64,000 bases of DNA from an uncultured Alphaproteobacteria bacterium (lineage in GTDB: Bacteria > Pseudomonadota > Alphaproteobacteria > RF32 > CAG-239): positions 62,001 to 126,000 of the forward strand of contig CAKQDU010000003.1 of assembly GCA_934229625.1 (NCBI GenBank), given 5' to 3'. The position numbers were made by a program, and so were the translations under genes. Below the pieces are notes generated by a model. The model was not told the DNA's origin. It worked only from the letters and a program-made list of their open reading frames with translations, and made no database searches. This document shows, one piece after another, positions 50,271 through 59,516 of this stretch. Position 1 is the first letter of the stretch; every line of letters begins with the position of its first letter.

Positions 50271-51047
50271 CTATTTAAGTTTATAGACAGTTATCTGACG
50301 AACTTTGAAACGCTCAACAATCATACCGGGTTTGGCATTTTCCCATGCAGGTTTATTGTACCATTTTGGGTCTTCATAGGTCTGAAGTTTTACTTTTTGA
50401 CCATTTGTAAATGTCACTTCTATGACAGATATTTTTTTCTTTTCTTGAAAAACAACATCTGTTGCATTGTGCTTACCTTGTTTGTATTCTGTTGCCCAAG
50501 TTAAAGATTGTTCTGGTATCCAATGATAGATGTTTGCCATAAACTGAGCGTTAGTCCAATTTGTGCCTAGTGTTACTTTTTGAGAATTATATTCAGAGCA
50601 TAACTTTATTGATTTAATTTTCAAAAGCAGTCTGTACTGCTTGCTAATCATTTCAACAGTTGCGCCGTCAGAGTATAGTAATTGCCCTTTTGTATATGAT
50701 CCATATGCCAGTGCAGCATTATAAGGAGTATATGTTTGCATATATTCCATCGGAGGATTGGTGCATTTTGTCACTATACTTATTTTTTCTAAATATCCAT
50801 CTCGTTTATAGTCTGCATCAATATAGGTTAAAGAACCGGAGGAACATAAATACTTTCCTTTATAGCTATGATTTTCTGTTTTAGGAAGAAGCAACATACT
50901 CTTTCCCATATAAACAATCTTGGTTCCTGTTGTCTCGTACGCCCTATCTTTAATTTGTATATTATCCAGACTATAGAATCTGATTTGAGCCGAAGCGTTA
51001 AAGTTAAACACAAAAGTCATCAAGATAACTAAAAATAATCTCATCAT
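50271..51047 (-). CDS. Secreted protein of unknown function
   Basis: 258 residues. A signal peptide spans about 1-20 (FNASA-QI). The mature part is beta-rich with two Cys pairs (KYLCSSGS near 66; TKCTNPP near 93) and ends in a basic VRQITVYKLK strand. No enzyme motif and no TM helix after the signal, so it is probably periplasmic or exported. Alone on its strand, with a good terminator. Not recognised. Confidence 0.62.
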   Translation of the reverse strand: MMRLFLVILMTFVFNFNASAQIRFYSLDNIQIKDRAYETTGTKIVYMGKSMLLLPKTENHSYKGKYLCSSGSLTYIDADYKRDGYLEKISIVTKCTNPPMEYMQTYTPYNAALAYGSYTKGQLLYSDGATVEMISKQYRLLLKIKSIKLCSEYNSQKVTLGTNWTNAQFMANIYHWIPEQSLTWATEYKQGKHNATDVVFQEKKKISVIEVTFTNGQKVKLQTYEDPKWYNKPAWENAKPGMIVERFKVRQITVYKLK

Positions 51048-51179
51048 AATAAAACCGGAATGTTTAAAGAGTCTTTGTTTGACCGGATACTCTGTATATA
51101 ATAATAAATTGATAGACGTAATATAAAATATTTGAAAATTTTTGTCAATATTGTTTGGTAAAAACGGATAAATTTTTTA

Positions 51180-51208
51180 TTGCTATAATTTTTAAATAAG
51201 CCTATACT
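51180..51208 (+). promoter_or_regulatory. Promoter of the DpnII-type R-M operon
   Basis: TTGCTA (51180-51185), 17-bp spacer, TATACT (51203-51208); AGGA precedes the ATG at 51231. Confidence 0.6.
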
Positions 51209-51230
51209 CATTTTCAACCTAGGATACAAA

Positions 51231-52172
51231 ATGAATAACGCATTAATTTTAAATGAAGACTATTTAGAGTTTCATGCAAAGCCAATTCTAAAGTGGGCTG
51301 GTGGTAAGGGTATGCTTTTGCCGCAAATCGCGGATTATTTACCGGCTAAATTGAAATTCGGTGCAATAAAACGCTATATCGAGCCGTTTGTTGGTGGCGG
51401 GGCTGTTTTCTTTGAACTGACAAATAACTATAATTTGGAGGATGCTTATTTATTTGATGTTAATCCAGAACTGATTATACTTTATAATGTGGTTAAAAAT
51501 AACGTTGAAGATTTGATTGCTGAATTGTCAGTTTTACAACAAGCCCATAATGATGCTCAGGATAGAACGGTCTTCTATTATACTATTCGTGATGAGTATA
51601 ATCAATTTGATAAAAATATGGATGCCAATAAATATACAACCGATTTCATTAGGCGTGCGGCTTTAACTGTTTGTTTAAATCGGACTTGCTTCAATGGTTT
51701 GTTTAGGGTTAATTCAAATGGGATGTTTAATGTTCCTATTGGAAAATATAAAAATCCGCGGATTTTGGATGAGAGTAATCTAAGGGAAGTTTCAAAAGCT
51801 TTGCAATGCGCAACAATTTTGCAAACTGATTTTGCTTCTGCATTGGACTATGTAACTTCGGATACCTTCATTTATTATGACCCACCATATCGACCGATTA
51901 ACGATAGTTCATTTAATTCTTATGCGGTAGGTGATTTTGATGATAATGAACAAAGACGTTTAAAAGATGTTTTTGCTAAAGCTAATGAATCGGGAGCTTT
52001 GCAAATGCTGAGTAATTCTGATCCGACTAATTACAATCCTAAAGATATGTTTTTTGATAGTTTATATCGTGATTACAAGATTCATAGAATTTGGGCAAAA
52101 AGAATGATTAACTCCAATCCTGATGGCCGCGGAGGGGTAAGGGAACTTTTAATTACAAACTATGGAAAATGA
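51231..52172 (+). CDS. Dam/DpnM-type adenine methyltransferase (D12 class)
   Basis: 313 residues. Alpha-class order: motif X/I region KPILKWAGGKGMLLPQI (about 17-33) and PFVGGGAVFFE (about 50-60) near the N-terminus, target domain in the middle, motif IV YYDPPYRP (about 218-225). D12-class enzymes with this layout methylate adenine in GATC. It opens a four-gene operon with a DpnII-like nuclease, so GATC is the expected target. Its stop overlaps the next start (ATGA). Confidence 0.9.
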   Translation: MNNALILNEDYLEFHAKPILKWAGGKGMLLPQIADYLPAKLKFGAIKRYIEPFVGGGAVFFELTNNYNLEDAYLFDVNPELIILYNVVKNNVEDLIAELSVLQQAHNDAQDRTVFYYTIRDEYNQFDKNMDANKYTTDFIRRAALTVCLNRTCFNGLFRVNSNGMFNVPIGKYKNPRILDESNLREVSKALQCATILQTDFASALDYVTSDTFIYYDPPYRPINDSSFNSYAVGDFDDNEQRRLKDVFAKANESGALQMLSNSDPTNYNPKDMFFDSLYRDYKIHRIWAKRMINSNPDGRGGVRELLITNYGK

Positions 52173-52954
52173 AAGAAATTTATAATTTATATTGTGCAGA
52201 CTGTATTGAAAAATTAAAAGATTTTCCGGAAAATACTTTTGATATGATTTTTGCGGATCCGCCTTATATGCTTTCAAACGGCGGTATAAGCTGTCATAAT
52301 GGACGTGTTGTTTCCGTTAATAAAGGCGATTGGGATGAAAGCAAAGGTTTAAAAGAAGATTTTGAGTTTCATAAAAAATGGCTGGAGGCTTGCAGGCGGG
52401 TATTAAAGCAAAATGGTACGTTGTGGGTATCAGGAACATATCATAGCATTTATCAATGTGGCTTTGCTATGCAAGTATTGGGCTATCATATTTTAAACGA
52501 TATTTCGTGGTTTAAGCCAAATGCAAGCCCAAATATGTCATGCCGATATTTTACTGCTAGTCACGAAACTTTGATTTGGGCAAGAAAAGATAAGGCATAT
52601 CGTCACTATTTTAATTATGATTTAATGAAAAATGGCGATTATCCAAAAGATTTTATCAAAAAGCCTAATGCACAAATGCGTAGTGTGTGGGCTATCGGAA
52701 CTCCAACACCAAAAGAAAAAGTGTTTGGCAAACATCCTACACAGAAACCGGTAGAATTGCTGGAAAGGATTATTTTAGCTTCAACAAAAGAAAATGATTT
52801 GATTCTAGACCCGTTTATGGGAAGCGGTACAACCGGAGTAGTTGCAATGAAACTAGGCCGTCAATTTGTAGGAATTGAAAAAAATCCGAAATTTATTGCA
52901 TTGGCAGACAGAAGAATTTTTGATGCATATCAACACAAGGAGAATAAAGAATGA
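52169..52954 (+). CDS. DpnA-type second DNA methyltransferase
   Basis: 261 residues. Beta-class order: YCADCIEKLKDFPENTFDMI and ADPPYML (about 30-36) at the N-terminus; HPTQKPVELLERII (about 190-203) and DPFMGSGTTGVVAMKLG (about 211-227) at the C-terminus. In DpnII systems DpnA also methylates GATC and can act on single-stranded DNA, protecting incoming DNA in transformation. ATGA overlaps with both neighbours show tight coupling. Confidence 0.9.
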   Translation: MKEIYNLYCADCIEKLKDFPENTFDMIFADPPYMLSNGGISCHNGRVVSVNKGDWDESKGLKEDFEFHKKWLEACRRVLKQNGTLWVSGTYHSIYQCGFAMQVLGYHILNDISWFKPNASPNMSCRYFTASHETLIWARKDKAYRHYFNYDLMKNGDYPKDFIKKPNAQMRSVWAIGTPTPKEKVFGKHPTQKPVELLERIILASTKENDLILDPFMGSGTTGVVAMKLGRQFVGIEKNPKFIALADRRIFDAYQHKENKE

Positions 52955-54294
52955 ATGAAATTGAAAACTTTGTGGACCAATTATTATCATTTGCGCAACG
53001 TGATACAAATGGTAAATTGACAATATCTACCATTCAAAACATTATAAAAGAAATGAATAGTTTTTTATATACAAAATCTGGTAAGATTGGAAAAACTAAT
53101 ATTTTGGGTGAGAGTTTTGAATATTTGTCCGATTTTCATAAATTCTGGGAAGAAAACCATAAAGTTATCCTAAATGCTAAAATCAGCGAAGAACAATGTA
53201 TAAAAGTTGCGAATTCATTACATGATGTATTTATACGTACTAAAGGACAAGTCTTCTCTCAATTATGGTCAACAGGCAATGTATCAAATGAAAATATCTG
53301 TAAAATTAGATTTCTTACAGCTAATCAGGATTTTAAAGGTTCTCGTAATTTTCAGAAATTTTTAGATATTTTTAACACAGATAACTCCATATTTGATGTA
53401 AGAAAAATAAATGAAGCTCCTGATGATTTTGTTAAATCTATCAAAATTTCTAACTTATCTCAGAATGATAAAAGAATTAGTTATGCTTTAAAGGCTGCAC
53501 AATTTATTATGAAAAATGAATGTAAACCTATTGAACTTGCCAAGAAATTTAATAATGATGCAGACCTACTACGCAAAGCTTTAATAAATGAACAAGGAAT
53601 GGGATATGGAAACAAAAAGGCTGATATGTTTATACGAGATATGTTTGTGTTGAAAATATGGCCGGATCTTATAAATTTTGATAAGATAGATGTTGCTAGT
53701 GATATAAATACAGTAAAAATAGCGTTGAGAACGGGAATATTAAAAACAGCAATACCTCTACTTTCAAGCTTTTTAGATATTTTTTGTTATCAGTATGGAT
53801 ATATTGATGAAATGTCAGCGAATGCTTGGAGATGTGTTTGGAAAATATGGAATGATACATATCCTACTGAAACTGTAGCAAGTCCTGCATTATTAGATTT
53901 TTTTATATATAATGTAGTAGGTAAGCAGTTTTGTAAGGATAATTTATATATTTTTGAAGGTGATAAATGTCATCATACATTTAAATGGCATTCAGCTCGT
54001 AACAAAACATGCCAAGAGTGTTATAGAATTGGTAAACTTAATTCGAAAGCTCATAAAATTAATCAAGTTTTACCATGCACAGATCCCAATGGTGATATTG
54101 CAATATGCCAAACAGAATTTGTAAAATCAGAAATAGCTAATCCTAATTATACTAATTGCCCTTTTAAGGATATTTGTATCGCTAATGGTACTACTAGATT
54201 ACAACCTCCGAAATCTATAAGTATTAAGGGGCAAACAGGTTGGATATCAGCATATGCTGATAAAGATAGTGGTGGCGGAGGTTTAATGGCGTAA
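52951..54294 (+). CDS. Unknown protein in R-M operon, possible HhH fold and Cys cluster
   Basis: 447 residues, starting in ATGA overlap with the DpnA-type gene and followed 9 bp later by the DpnII-like gene, so it is a built-in part of the operon. Residues about 210-265 (GMGYGNKKADMFIRDM, then IDVASDINTVKIALRTGI) resemble a helix-hairpin-helix glycosylase-type core with a possible catalytic Asp. The C-terminal 120 residues have a Cys/His cluster (CHH, CQEC, C-x5-C in NCPFKDIC) that could bind Zn or an Fe-S centre. Known DpnII loci consist of two methyltransferases and a nuclease, so this gene is an extra. A DNA-repair or second restriction role is inference. Confidence 0.55.
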   Translation: MNEIENFVDQLLSFAQRDTNGKLTISTIQNIIKEMNSFLYTKSGKIGKTNILGESFEYLSDFHKFWEENHKVILNAKISEEQCIKVANSLHDVFIRTKGQVFSQLWSTGNVSNENICKIRFLTANQDFKGSRNFQKFLDIFNTDNSIFDVRKINEAPDDFVKSIKISNLSQNDKRISYALKAAQFIMKNECKPIELAKKFNNDADLLRKALINEQGMGYGNKKADMFIRDMFVLKIWPDLINFDKIDVASDINTVKIALRTGILKTAIPLLSSFLDIFCYQYGYIDEMSANAWRCVWKIWNDTYPTETVASPALLDFFIYNVVGKQFCKDNLYIFEGDKCHHTFKWHSARNKTCQECYRIGKLNSKAHKINQVLPCTDPNGDIAICQTEFVKSEIANPNYTNCPFKDICIANGTTRLQPPKSISIKGQTGWISAYADKDSGGGGLMA

Positions 54295-54303
54295 GGAGAA
54301 TAA

Positions 54304-55203
54304 ATGATGAAAAATAATTCTGCTTTTAAAAATATTTTAAATTGTAATAATGATGATGAAGTATTTTCGTATCTGATTAGTACTCTAAAAGAGACAATCA
54401 AATCGTGGGACTATTTTGTAAATTGGAAAAAAGTTATTCATAATTACCGCGAAGTTGAACGCTCATTAAATTTATTAAATACTTTGGTTGGTAAAGAAAA
54501 TATTGAAGAGGAAGCTTTATCACTGCTTACAGACTATCCTCAAATTATAGGTGTAGTTCCTGCATTATTGGCGGAAAGAGAAAAGAAAATCAGTTTATTG
54601 GTTACTCCTAATAATTTTGAGGTCAGAAGATTTGACTTTTCAAAACCAATGTTGGCAAAAGATGGTGTTTTGTTTTTAAAAGAAAGCGGATTTTTAAAAC
54701 TTATTTCAGACCGCAATATTAAATCTATTCCGGATTATTTTATAGGTGTAGAGGTTGGTCTTGATTCAAACGGCCGTAAAAACCGCAGCGGAATATCTAT
54801 GGAAAATTTGGTTGAATTCTTTGTAAAAGATATTTGCGGGAGAAATAATTATGAATATATTGCCCAAGCTACTGCAGATAAAATTAAAGCAAAATGGAAT
54901 AAAAATATTACAGTTACGAAGTCATCTAAAAGAATTGATTTTGCAATTAACACGCCTCACAAACTTTATTTAATTGAAACAAACTTTTATGGCGGAGGCG
55001 GTTCAAAATTGAAATCTACAGCTGGAGAATATGCCGATATTTACCATCAATGGACAAATGATGGACACCAATTTATTTGGATAACTGACGGTTATGGCTG
55101 GAAAACAACACAACGCCCATTGCGTGACACATTTAACACGACCGATTATATCATCAATCTTGATATGATACAAAAAGGTGTATTAGAGGAATTGTTGAAA
55201 TAG
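54304..55203 (+). CDS. DpnII-family type II restriction endonuclease
   Basis: 299 residues (R.DpnII is of similar size), with AAGGAG before the ATG; a second ATG is adjacent. The family pattern is visible: GVEVGLDSNGRKNRSGISME, in parts (about 149-168), LVEFFVKDI (about 170-178), and the catalytic region FAINTPHKLYLIETNFYGGGGSKLK, in parts (about 217-241), where an Asp and E-x-N/K residues supply the metal site. GATC is the expected cut site given the Dam-like partner. It ends the operon; the ribosomal genes after it have their own promoter. Confidence 0.9.
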   Translation: MMKNNSAFKNILNCNNDDEVFSYLISTLKETIKSWDYFVNWKKVIHNYREVERSLNLLNTLVGKENIEEEALSLLTDYPQIIGVVPALLAEREKKISLLVTPNNFEVRRFDFSKPMLAKDGVLFLKESGFLKLISDRNIKSIPDYFIGVEVGLDSNGRKNRSGISMENLVEFFVKDICGRNNYEYIAQATADKIKAKWNKNITVTKSSKRIDFAINTPHKLYLIETNFYGGGGSKLKSTAGEYADIYHQWTNDGHQFIWITDGYGWKTTQRPLRDTFNTTDYIINLDMIQKGVLEELLK

Positions 55204-55240
55204 TTTAGATATAGATGTTTGGATTAAATTTAAAAAACAC

Positions 55241-55269
55241 TTGAATTTAAAATTTATTTGCGGTATAAA
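55241..55269 (+). promoter_or_regulatory. rpmI-rplT promoter
   Basis: TTGAAT (55241-55246), 17-bp spacer, TATAAA (55264-55269). The roughly 75-nt leader to rpmI could host L20 autoregulation, but I see no clear mimic of the rRNA site. Confidence 0.65.
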
Positions 55270-55349
55270 GCTTTTTGTCTGAGTTGTTCGGGCGAATTGG
55301 CATGCCTGACAGCTTGTTGTTTAATTCCAGTTTATTGAAAGGGAATAAA

Positions 55350-55544
55350 ATGCCTAAATTGAAAACTAAAAAAGCCGCTGCTAAACGTTTCAGCGTTACA
55401 GGCACCGGCAAATTGAAAAGAAACCATTCGTTCAAGAGACACCTTCTCTTCAACAAACCGACAAAGCAAAAAAGACAAGCTCGCGGCTCTATGATTATTG
55501 CAGCAGCCAACAAGTTTGTTAAAAAGTTTTTACCGTTTATTTAG
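55350..55544 (+). CDS. rpmI: 50S ribosomal protein L35
   Basis: 64 residues from the ATG at 55350 with AAAGGGA upstream; codons back to 55275 belong to the leader. Highly basic; opens MPKLKTKKAAAKRF and contains the GTGKLKR and HLL..KPTKQKRQAR segments of L35. Normal length. infC, often upstream, is not here. Confidence 0.96.
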   Translation: MPKLKTKKAAAKRFSVTGTGKLKRNHSFKRHLLFNKPTKQKRQARGSMIIAAANKFVKKFLPFI

Positions 55545-55557
55545 GGGAGGATAGGAT

Positions 55558-55917
55558 ATGTCTCGTGTTAAAAGAGGTTTAACGGCTCACGCTCGCCATA
55601 AAAAAATTTTGGATATGGCTAAAGGCTATAGAGGTCGTAATAAAAATGTATTCAGAGTTGCTGTTGAAAAAGTTGAAAAAGGTTTGCAATATGCTTACCG
55701 CGACAGAAAAGCAAAGAAAAGAAGTTTCCGCTCTTTGTGGATTCAACGTATCAACGCTGCTACACGTATCCATGATATGACTTATTCTCGATTTATCAGC
55801 GGGCTGATTAAAGCCGGTGTTGAACTTGACCGTAAAGTTCTTGCTGATATCGCTTTGAAGGAGCCCCAAGCATTTGCTAAGTTGGTAGAAACTGCCAAAG
55901 CGGCTCTTAAGAAATAA
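55558..55917 (+). CDS. rplT: 50S ribosomal protein L20
   Basis: 119 residues, opening MSRVKRGLTAHARHKKIL; the basic N-terminal arm and core WIQRINAATR and YSRFISGLIKAGVELDRKVL are typical. L20 binds 23S rRNA early in assembly and represses its own operon in many bacteria. It lies 13 bp after rpmI. Confidence 0.97.
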   Translation: MSRVKRGLTAHARHKKILDMAKGYRGRNKNVFRVAVEKVEKGLQYAYRDRKAKKRSFRSLWIQRINAATRIHDMTYSRFISGLIKAGVELDRKVLADIALKEPQAFAKLVETAKAALKK

Positions 55918-55940
55918 AATAGATACAAAGTAAAAAGAAT

Positions 55941-55986
55941 AAAAAAGAGTTGGCTAAAGGGCAGTCCCGAGGCGGACTCTTTTTTA
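55941..55986 (+). terminator. Terminator after rplT
   Basis: Ten-bp outer arms AAAAAAGAGT/ACTCTTTTTT with an inner GGG-CAGT-CCC stem. Confidence 0.85.
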
Positions 55987-56014
55987 TGTTTTAAAAAAAC
56001 TAAGGTTGCAAATA

Positions 56015-57124
56015 ATGGAAAATTTAGAAGAATTAAAAAACGATACCCTGACAAAAATCAGGGCGGCCGCAAATTTGAAAGAATTAGATGAAATCCGCGT
56101 GGCCGTTTTGGGTAAAAAAGGTAAGCTGACCGAACAAATGAAAGGATTGGGCGCTTTGCCGCTGGAAGAAAAAATTGCCGCCGGTAAGGCTTTGAACGTT
56201 ATCAAAAACGAAATTGACTCTGCGATTACCGAACAAAAATCCGTGTTGGAAGAAAAAGCCTTGAATGAAAAATTGGCAAGCGAAACCATTGATGTCACTT
56301 TGCCTGTTCGTCCCGAAACTCAAGGACGCATTCACCCTGTATCAAAAATTTATGAAGAAGTTGTCGCTATTTTTGGCGAAATGGGTTTTGAAGTGGCAAA
56401 CGGTCCGGATATTGAAGACCAATTCCATAACTTTAACGCTTTGAATATGCCGGCAAACCATCCGGCACGCCAAATGCAGGATACATTCTACCTCAGCAGC
56501 AACCCTGAGGAACCGTTTGATATGGACACCGCATACGTTATCCGTACTCACACATCGGGAATGCAAATCCGCACTATGGAAAAACAGCAGCCGCCAATCC
56601 GCATTATTGCTCCGGGGCGCACATATCGCTCGGACTATGACGCCACTCACACTCCGATGTTTCATCAGGTTGAGGGTTTGGTGATTGATAAAAACATCAC
56701 AATGGCGCATCTTAAAGGCTGCTTGTATGACTTTATGAAAGCCTTTTTTGAACTGGACGATTTGCCGGTGTGCTATCGTCCGTCATATTTTCCGTTTACC
56801 GAACCTTCGGCAGAAATGGATATTGGCTGTCTGAAAACTAAAAACGAGCTGAAAATTGGCGCAGGGACAGATTGGCTCGAAGTTTTGGGCTGCGGTATGG
56901 TACACCCGAATGTTTTGAAAGCCGGCGGAATTGACCCTAACGAATATCAGGGTTTTGCTTTTGGCTTGGGAATTGACCGTTTGGCTATGCTGAAATATGG
57001 TATTCCTGATTTGCGCACATTCTTTGAATCTGATGTTCGTTGGCTCAAACACTATGGTTTTACGCCGCTTGATTTTTCTTCTATGACCGGCGGTTTAAGC
57101 AATAACGGAGGACTTACACGATGA
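56015..57124 (+). CDS. pheS: Phenylalanyl-tRNA synthetase alpha subunit
   Basis: 369 residues from the ATG at 56015, with AAGG upstream (a TTG at 56006 is less likely). N-terminal coiled coil (about 1-85), then the class II catalytic core: HPVSKIYEE, FEVANGPDIEDQFHNF (about 127-142), motif 2 RTYRSDYDATHTPMFHQVEG (about 208-227) and motif 3 GFAFGLGIDRLAMLKYGI (about 310-327). It pairs with PheT as alpha2-beta2. The stop overlaps the pheT start. Confidence 0.97.
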   Translation: MENLEELKNDTLTKIRAAANLKELDEIRVAVLGKKGKLTEQMKGLGALPLEEKIAAGKALNVIKNEIDSAITEQKSVLEEKALNEKLASETIDVTLPVRPETQGRIHPVSKIYEEVVAIFGEMGFEVANGPDIEDQFHNFNALNMPANHPARQMQDTFYLSSNPEEPFDMDTAYVIRTHTSGMQIRTMEKQQPPIRIIAPGRTYRSDYDATHTPMFHQVEGLVIDKNITMAHLKGCLYDFMKAFFELDDLPVCYRPSYFPFTEPSAEMDIGCLKTKNELKIGAGTDWLEVLGCGMVHPNVLKAGGIDPNEYQGFAFGLGIDRLAMLKYGIPDLRTFFESDVRWLKHYGFTPLDFSSMTGGLSNNGGLTR

Positions 57125-59505
57125 AATTTACTTTATCTTGGCTCAAAGAACATTTAGACACAACAGCTTCTTTGGAAGAAATCAGCGAAACATTAACCCG
57201 TATAGGTTTGGAAGTTGAAGAAGTTTATAATCCGGCCGCTAATTTAGACGGTTTTATCACCGCTCGTTTGGATAGCGTAGAAAATCATCCGGATTCTGAC
57301 CATTTGCACGTTTTGTGCGTGAACGACGGAACCAATAAATATCAAGTTGTTTGCGGCGCGCCGAATGTTTTTACCGGTTTAATCGGAATTTTCGCTCCGT
57401 CCGGAACACTGATTCCTTTGTTTAACGAACGTTTGAAACCAACAAAAATCCGTGGTGTTGAAAGCTGCGGTATGATGTGCGCTTTTGATGAATTGGGGAT
57501 TGGTTCGGACCATAATGCCATTATTGAATTGCCGGCAGACACGCAACTTGGCAAACCGGCGGCAGAAGTTTTGGCTATTGACCCGGTGATAGAAGTTTCT
57601 ATTACTCCTAACCGCGCCGAATGTTTGGGCGTGCGCGGTATTGCTCGCGATTTGGCGGCGGCAGGATTGGGTAAATTAAAACCGCTGAATATTGTTAAAA
57701 CTCCGGCTAAATTTGCTAATCCGCTAAAAGTTACGGTGGAATGTCCGGAGGAATGTCCGACTTACATCGCGCGCTATATTCGCAACGTAAATAATAAAGC
57801 CGAAACGCCGAAGTGGATGAAAGACCGTTTGGAGGCAATAGGTTTGCATTCTATTTCTCCGCTTGTTGATATCACCAATTACATAAACTATGATTTAGCT
57901 CGTCCGTTGCATGTTTTTGACGCGGATAAGCTAAGTGGTGATATTGTTGTCCGTATGGCAAAAGACGGCGAAAAATTTACCGCGCTGAATGAAAAAGAAT
58001 ATATCTTAAATGATAAGGCCTTAGGCATTTGTGATGCTGAAGGTGTGCAATGTCTGGGCGGTATTATGGGCGGTTTGGCTAAAGGCTGCTCAGCTGAAAC
58101 AAGCAATGTTTTGCTGGAATGTGCTTTGTTTAAGCCGGAATGTATTGCCTGCACCGGCCGTCATCTGCAAATAGATTCGGATTCTCGCTATCGTTATGAA
58201 CGCTGGGTTGACCCTAAATCAAATATCAGCGGTTCGGACTATGCTACGGCAATGATTTTAAGCATTTGCGGCGGCGAGGCGTCGGAATTGACCGTGGTTG
58301 GTTCGGAAGAATGCGAACCGCAAGTGGCTTATTTGCGTCCGGAACGCTTGGAAACTTTAATCGGTTTGCCTGTAAGCGCCGAAAAATCTATGGAAATTTT
58401 GAACAAACTCGGTTTTGAAACTTCTTTGGAAAACGGCAAAATTAAGGCGGTTTCACCAAGTTGGCGCGGCGATATTGAAGGCGAGCATGATTTGGTTGAA
58501 GAAGTTGTGCGTATGATTGGTCTTGATGAAATTCCGGCTGTGTCTTTACCGCATGATAAATTCCCGAAAGAAACTTTGTCGCCGGCACAGCACAATGCCG
58601 TGATTGTAAAACATGAGCTGGCTTCACGCGGTATGTATGAAACCGTAACTTGGAGTTTTGCCGACAGCGATTTGGCGCAATATTTCCGTAAAAAACATGA
58701 AGCAATCATCTTGGCTAATCCGATTGCCAAAGAGCTGAATGAAATGCGTCCGTCAATTTTGCCGAATTTGCTTACTGCCGTTAAAAATAATATTGCCCGC
58801 GGTTATGCCAATGTTTCTTTGTTTGAAGTTGGTCCGGAATTTTACGGCCGCAATCCGCAAGAGCAAAATATGGCGGCAAGCGGTGTTCGCTGTGGTCAAA
58901 CGTCTAAAAAAGATTGGACGCACAGCAACCGCGATTATGATGTTTTTGACGCTAAAGCCGATGCTTTGGCTGTGATTGCCGCGGCTAAAGGGCCGTTTGA
59001 AAATCCGCAGATTACTTTGGATGCGCCGTTGTATTATCATCCGGGGCGCTCAGGAACTTTGCGTTTGGGTAAAAATGTGTTGGCCTACTTTGGCGAGATT
59101 CATCCGGCAGTATTAAAAGCCTTTGAGATTAAAACCCGTGTTGTTGCTTTTGAGGTGATTTTGGATAATATTCCGTTGCCGCGCAACACTCAAGGCAAGG
59201 CTCGTAAAAAACTGGAATTATCGCAATTCCAGCCTGTGGATAAGGATTTGGCCTTTGTGGTAGACAAGTCGGTTAGCGCCGCTGCGATTATTGCCGCTGC
59301 CAAAAACGCCGACCGCAATCACATTACCGATGTGCGCGTGTTTGACGTCTATGAGGGCGAAAATATGCCGGAAGGTAAAAAATCCGTGGCGATTGCTTTG
59401 ACATTCCAGCCGGTGGAACAAACCTTTACCGATAAAGATATTGAAAATTTGATGAATAAAGTTATAGCGGAAGTCGGTAAAAAGACCGGCGGCGAATTGA
59501 GATAG
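57121..59505 (+). CDS. pheT: Phenylalanyl-tRNA synthetase beta subunit
   Basis: 794 residues, normal bacterial length. tRNA-binding EMAP-like domain (about 40-150), B3/B4 editing region (about 205-390), B5 domain (about 400-475), catalytic-like core and C-terminal ferredoxin-like anticodon-binding domain (about 700-794, FQPVDKDLAFVVDKSVSA). The start ATGA overlaps pheS. Confidence 0.97.
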   Translation: MKFTLSWLKEHLDTTASLEEISETLTRIGLEVEEVYNPAANLDGFITARLDSVENHPDSDHLHVLCVNDGTNKYQVVCGAPNVFTGLIGIFAPSGTLIPLFNERLKPTKIRGVESCGMMCAFDELGIGSDHNAIIELPADTQLGKPAAEVLAIDPVIEVSITPNRAECLGVRGIARDLAAAGLGKLKPLNIVKTPAKFANPLKVTVECPEECPTYIARYIRNVNNKAETPKWMKDRLEAIGLHSISPLVDITNYINYDLARPLHVFDADKLSGDIVVRMAKDGEKFTALNEKEYILNDKALGICDAEGVQCLGGIMGGLAKGCSAETSNVLLECALFKPECIACTGRHLQIDSDSRYRYERWVDPKSNISGSDYATAMILSICGGEASELTVVGSEECEPQVAYLRPERLETLIGLPVSAEKSMEILNKLGFETSLENGKIKAVSPSWRGDIEGEHDLVEEVVRMIGLDEIPAVSLPHDKFPKETLSPAQHNAVIVKHELASRGMYETVTWSFADSDLAQYFRKKHEAIILANPIAKELNEMRPSILPNLLTAVKNNIARGYANVSLFEVGPEFYGRNPQEQNMAASGVRCGQTSKKDWTHSNRDYDVFDAKADALAVIAAAKGPFENPQITLDAPLYYHPGRSGTLRLGKNVLAYFGEIHPAVLKAFEIKTRVVAFEVILDNIPLPRNTQGKARKKLELSQFQPVDKDLAFVVDKSVSAAAIIAAAKNADRNHITDVRVFDVYEGENMPEGKKSVAIALTFQPVEQTFTDKDIENLMNKVIAEVGKKTGGELR

Positions 59506-59516
59506 GGAGAAAATAA

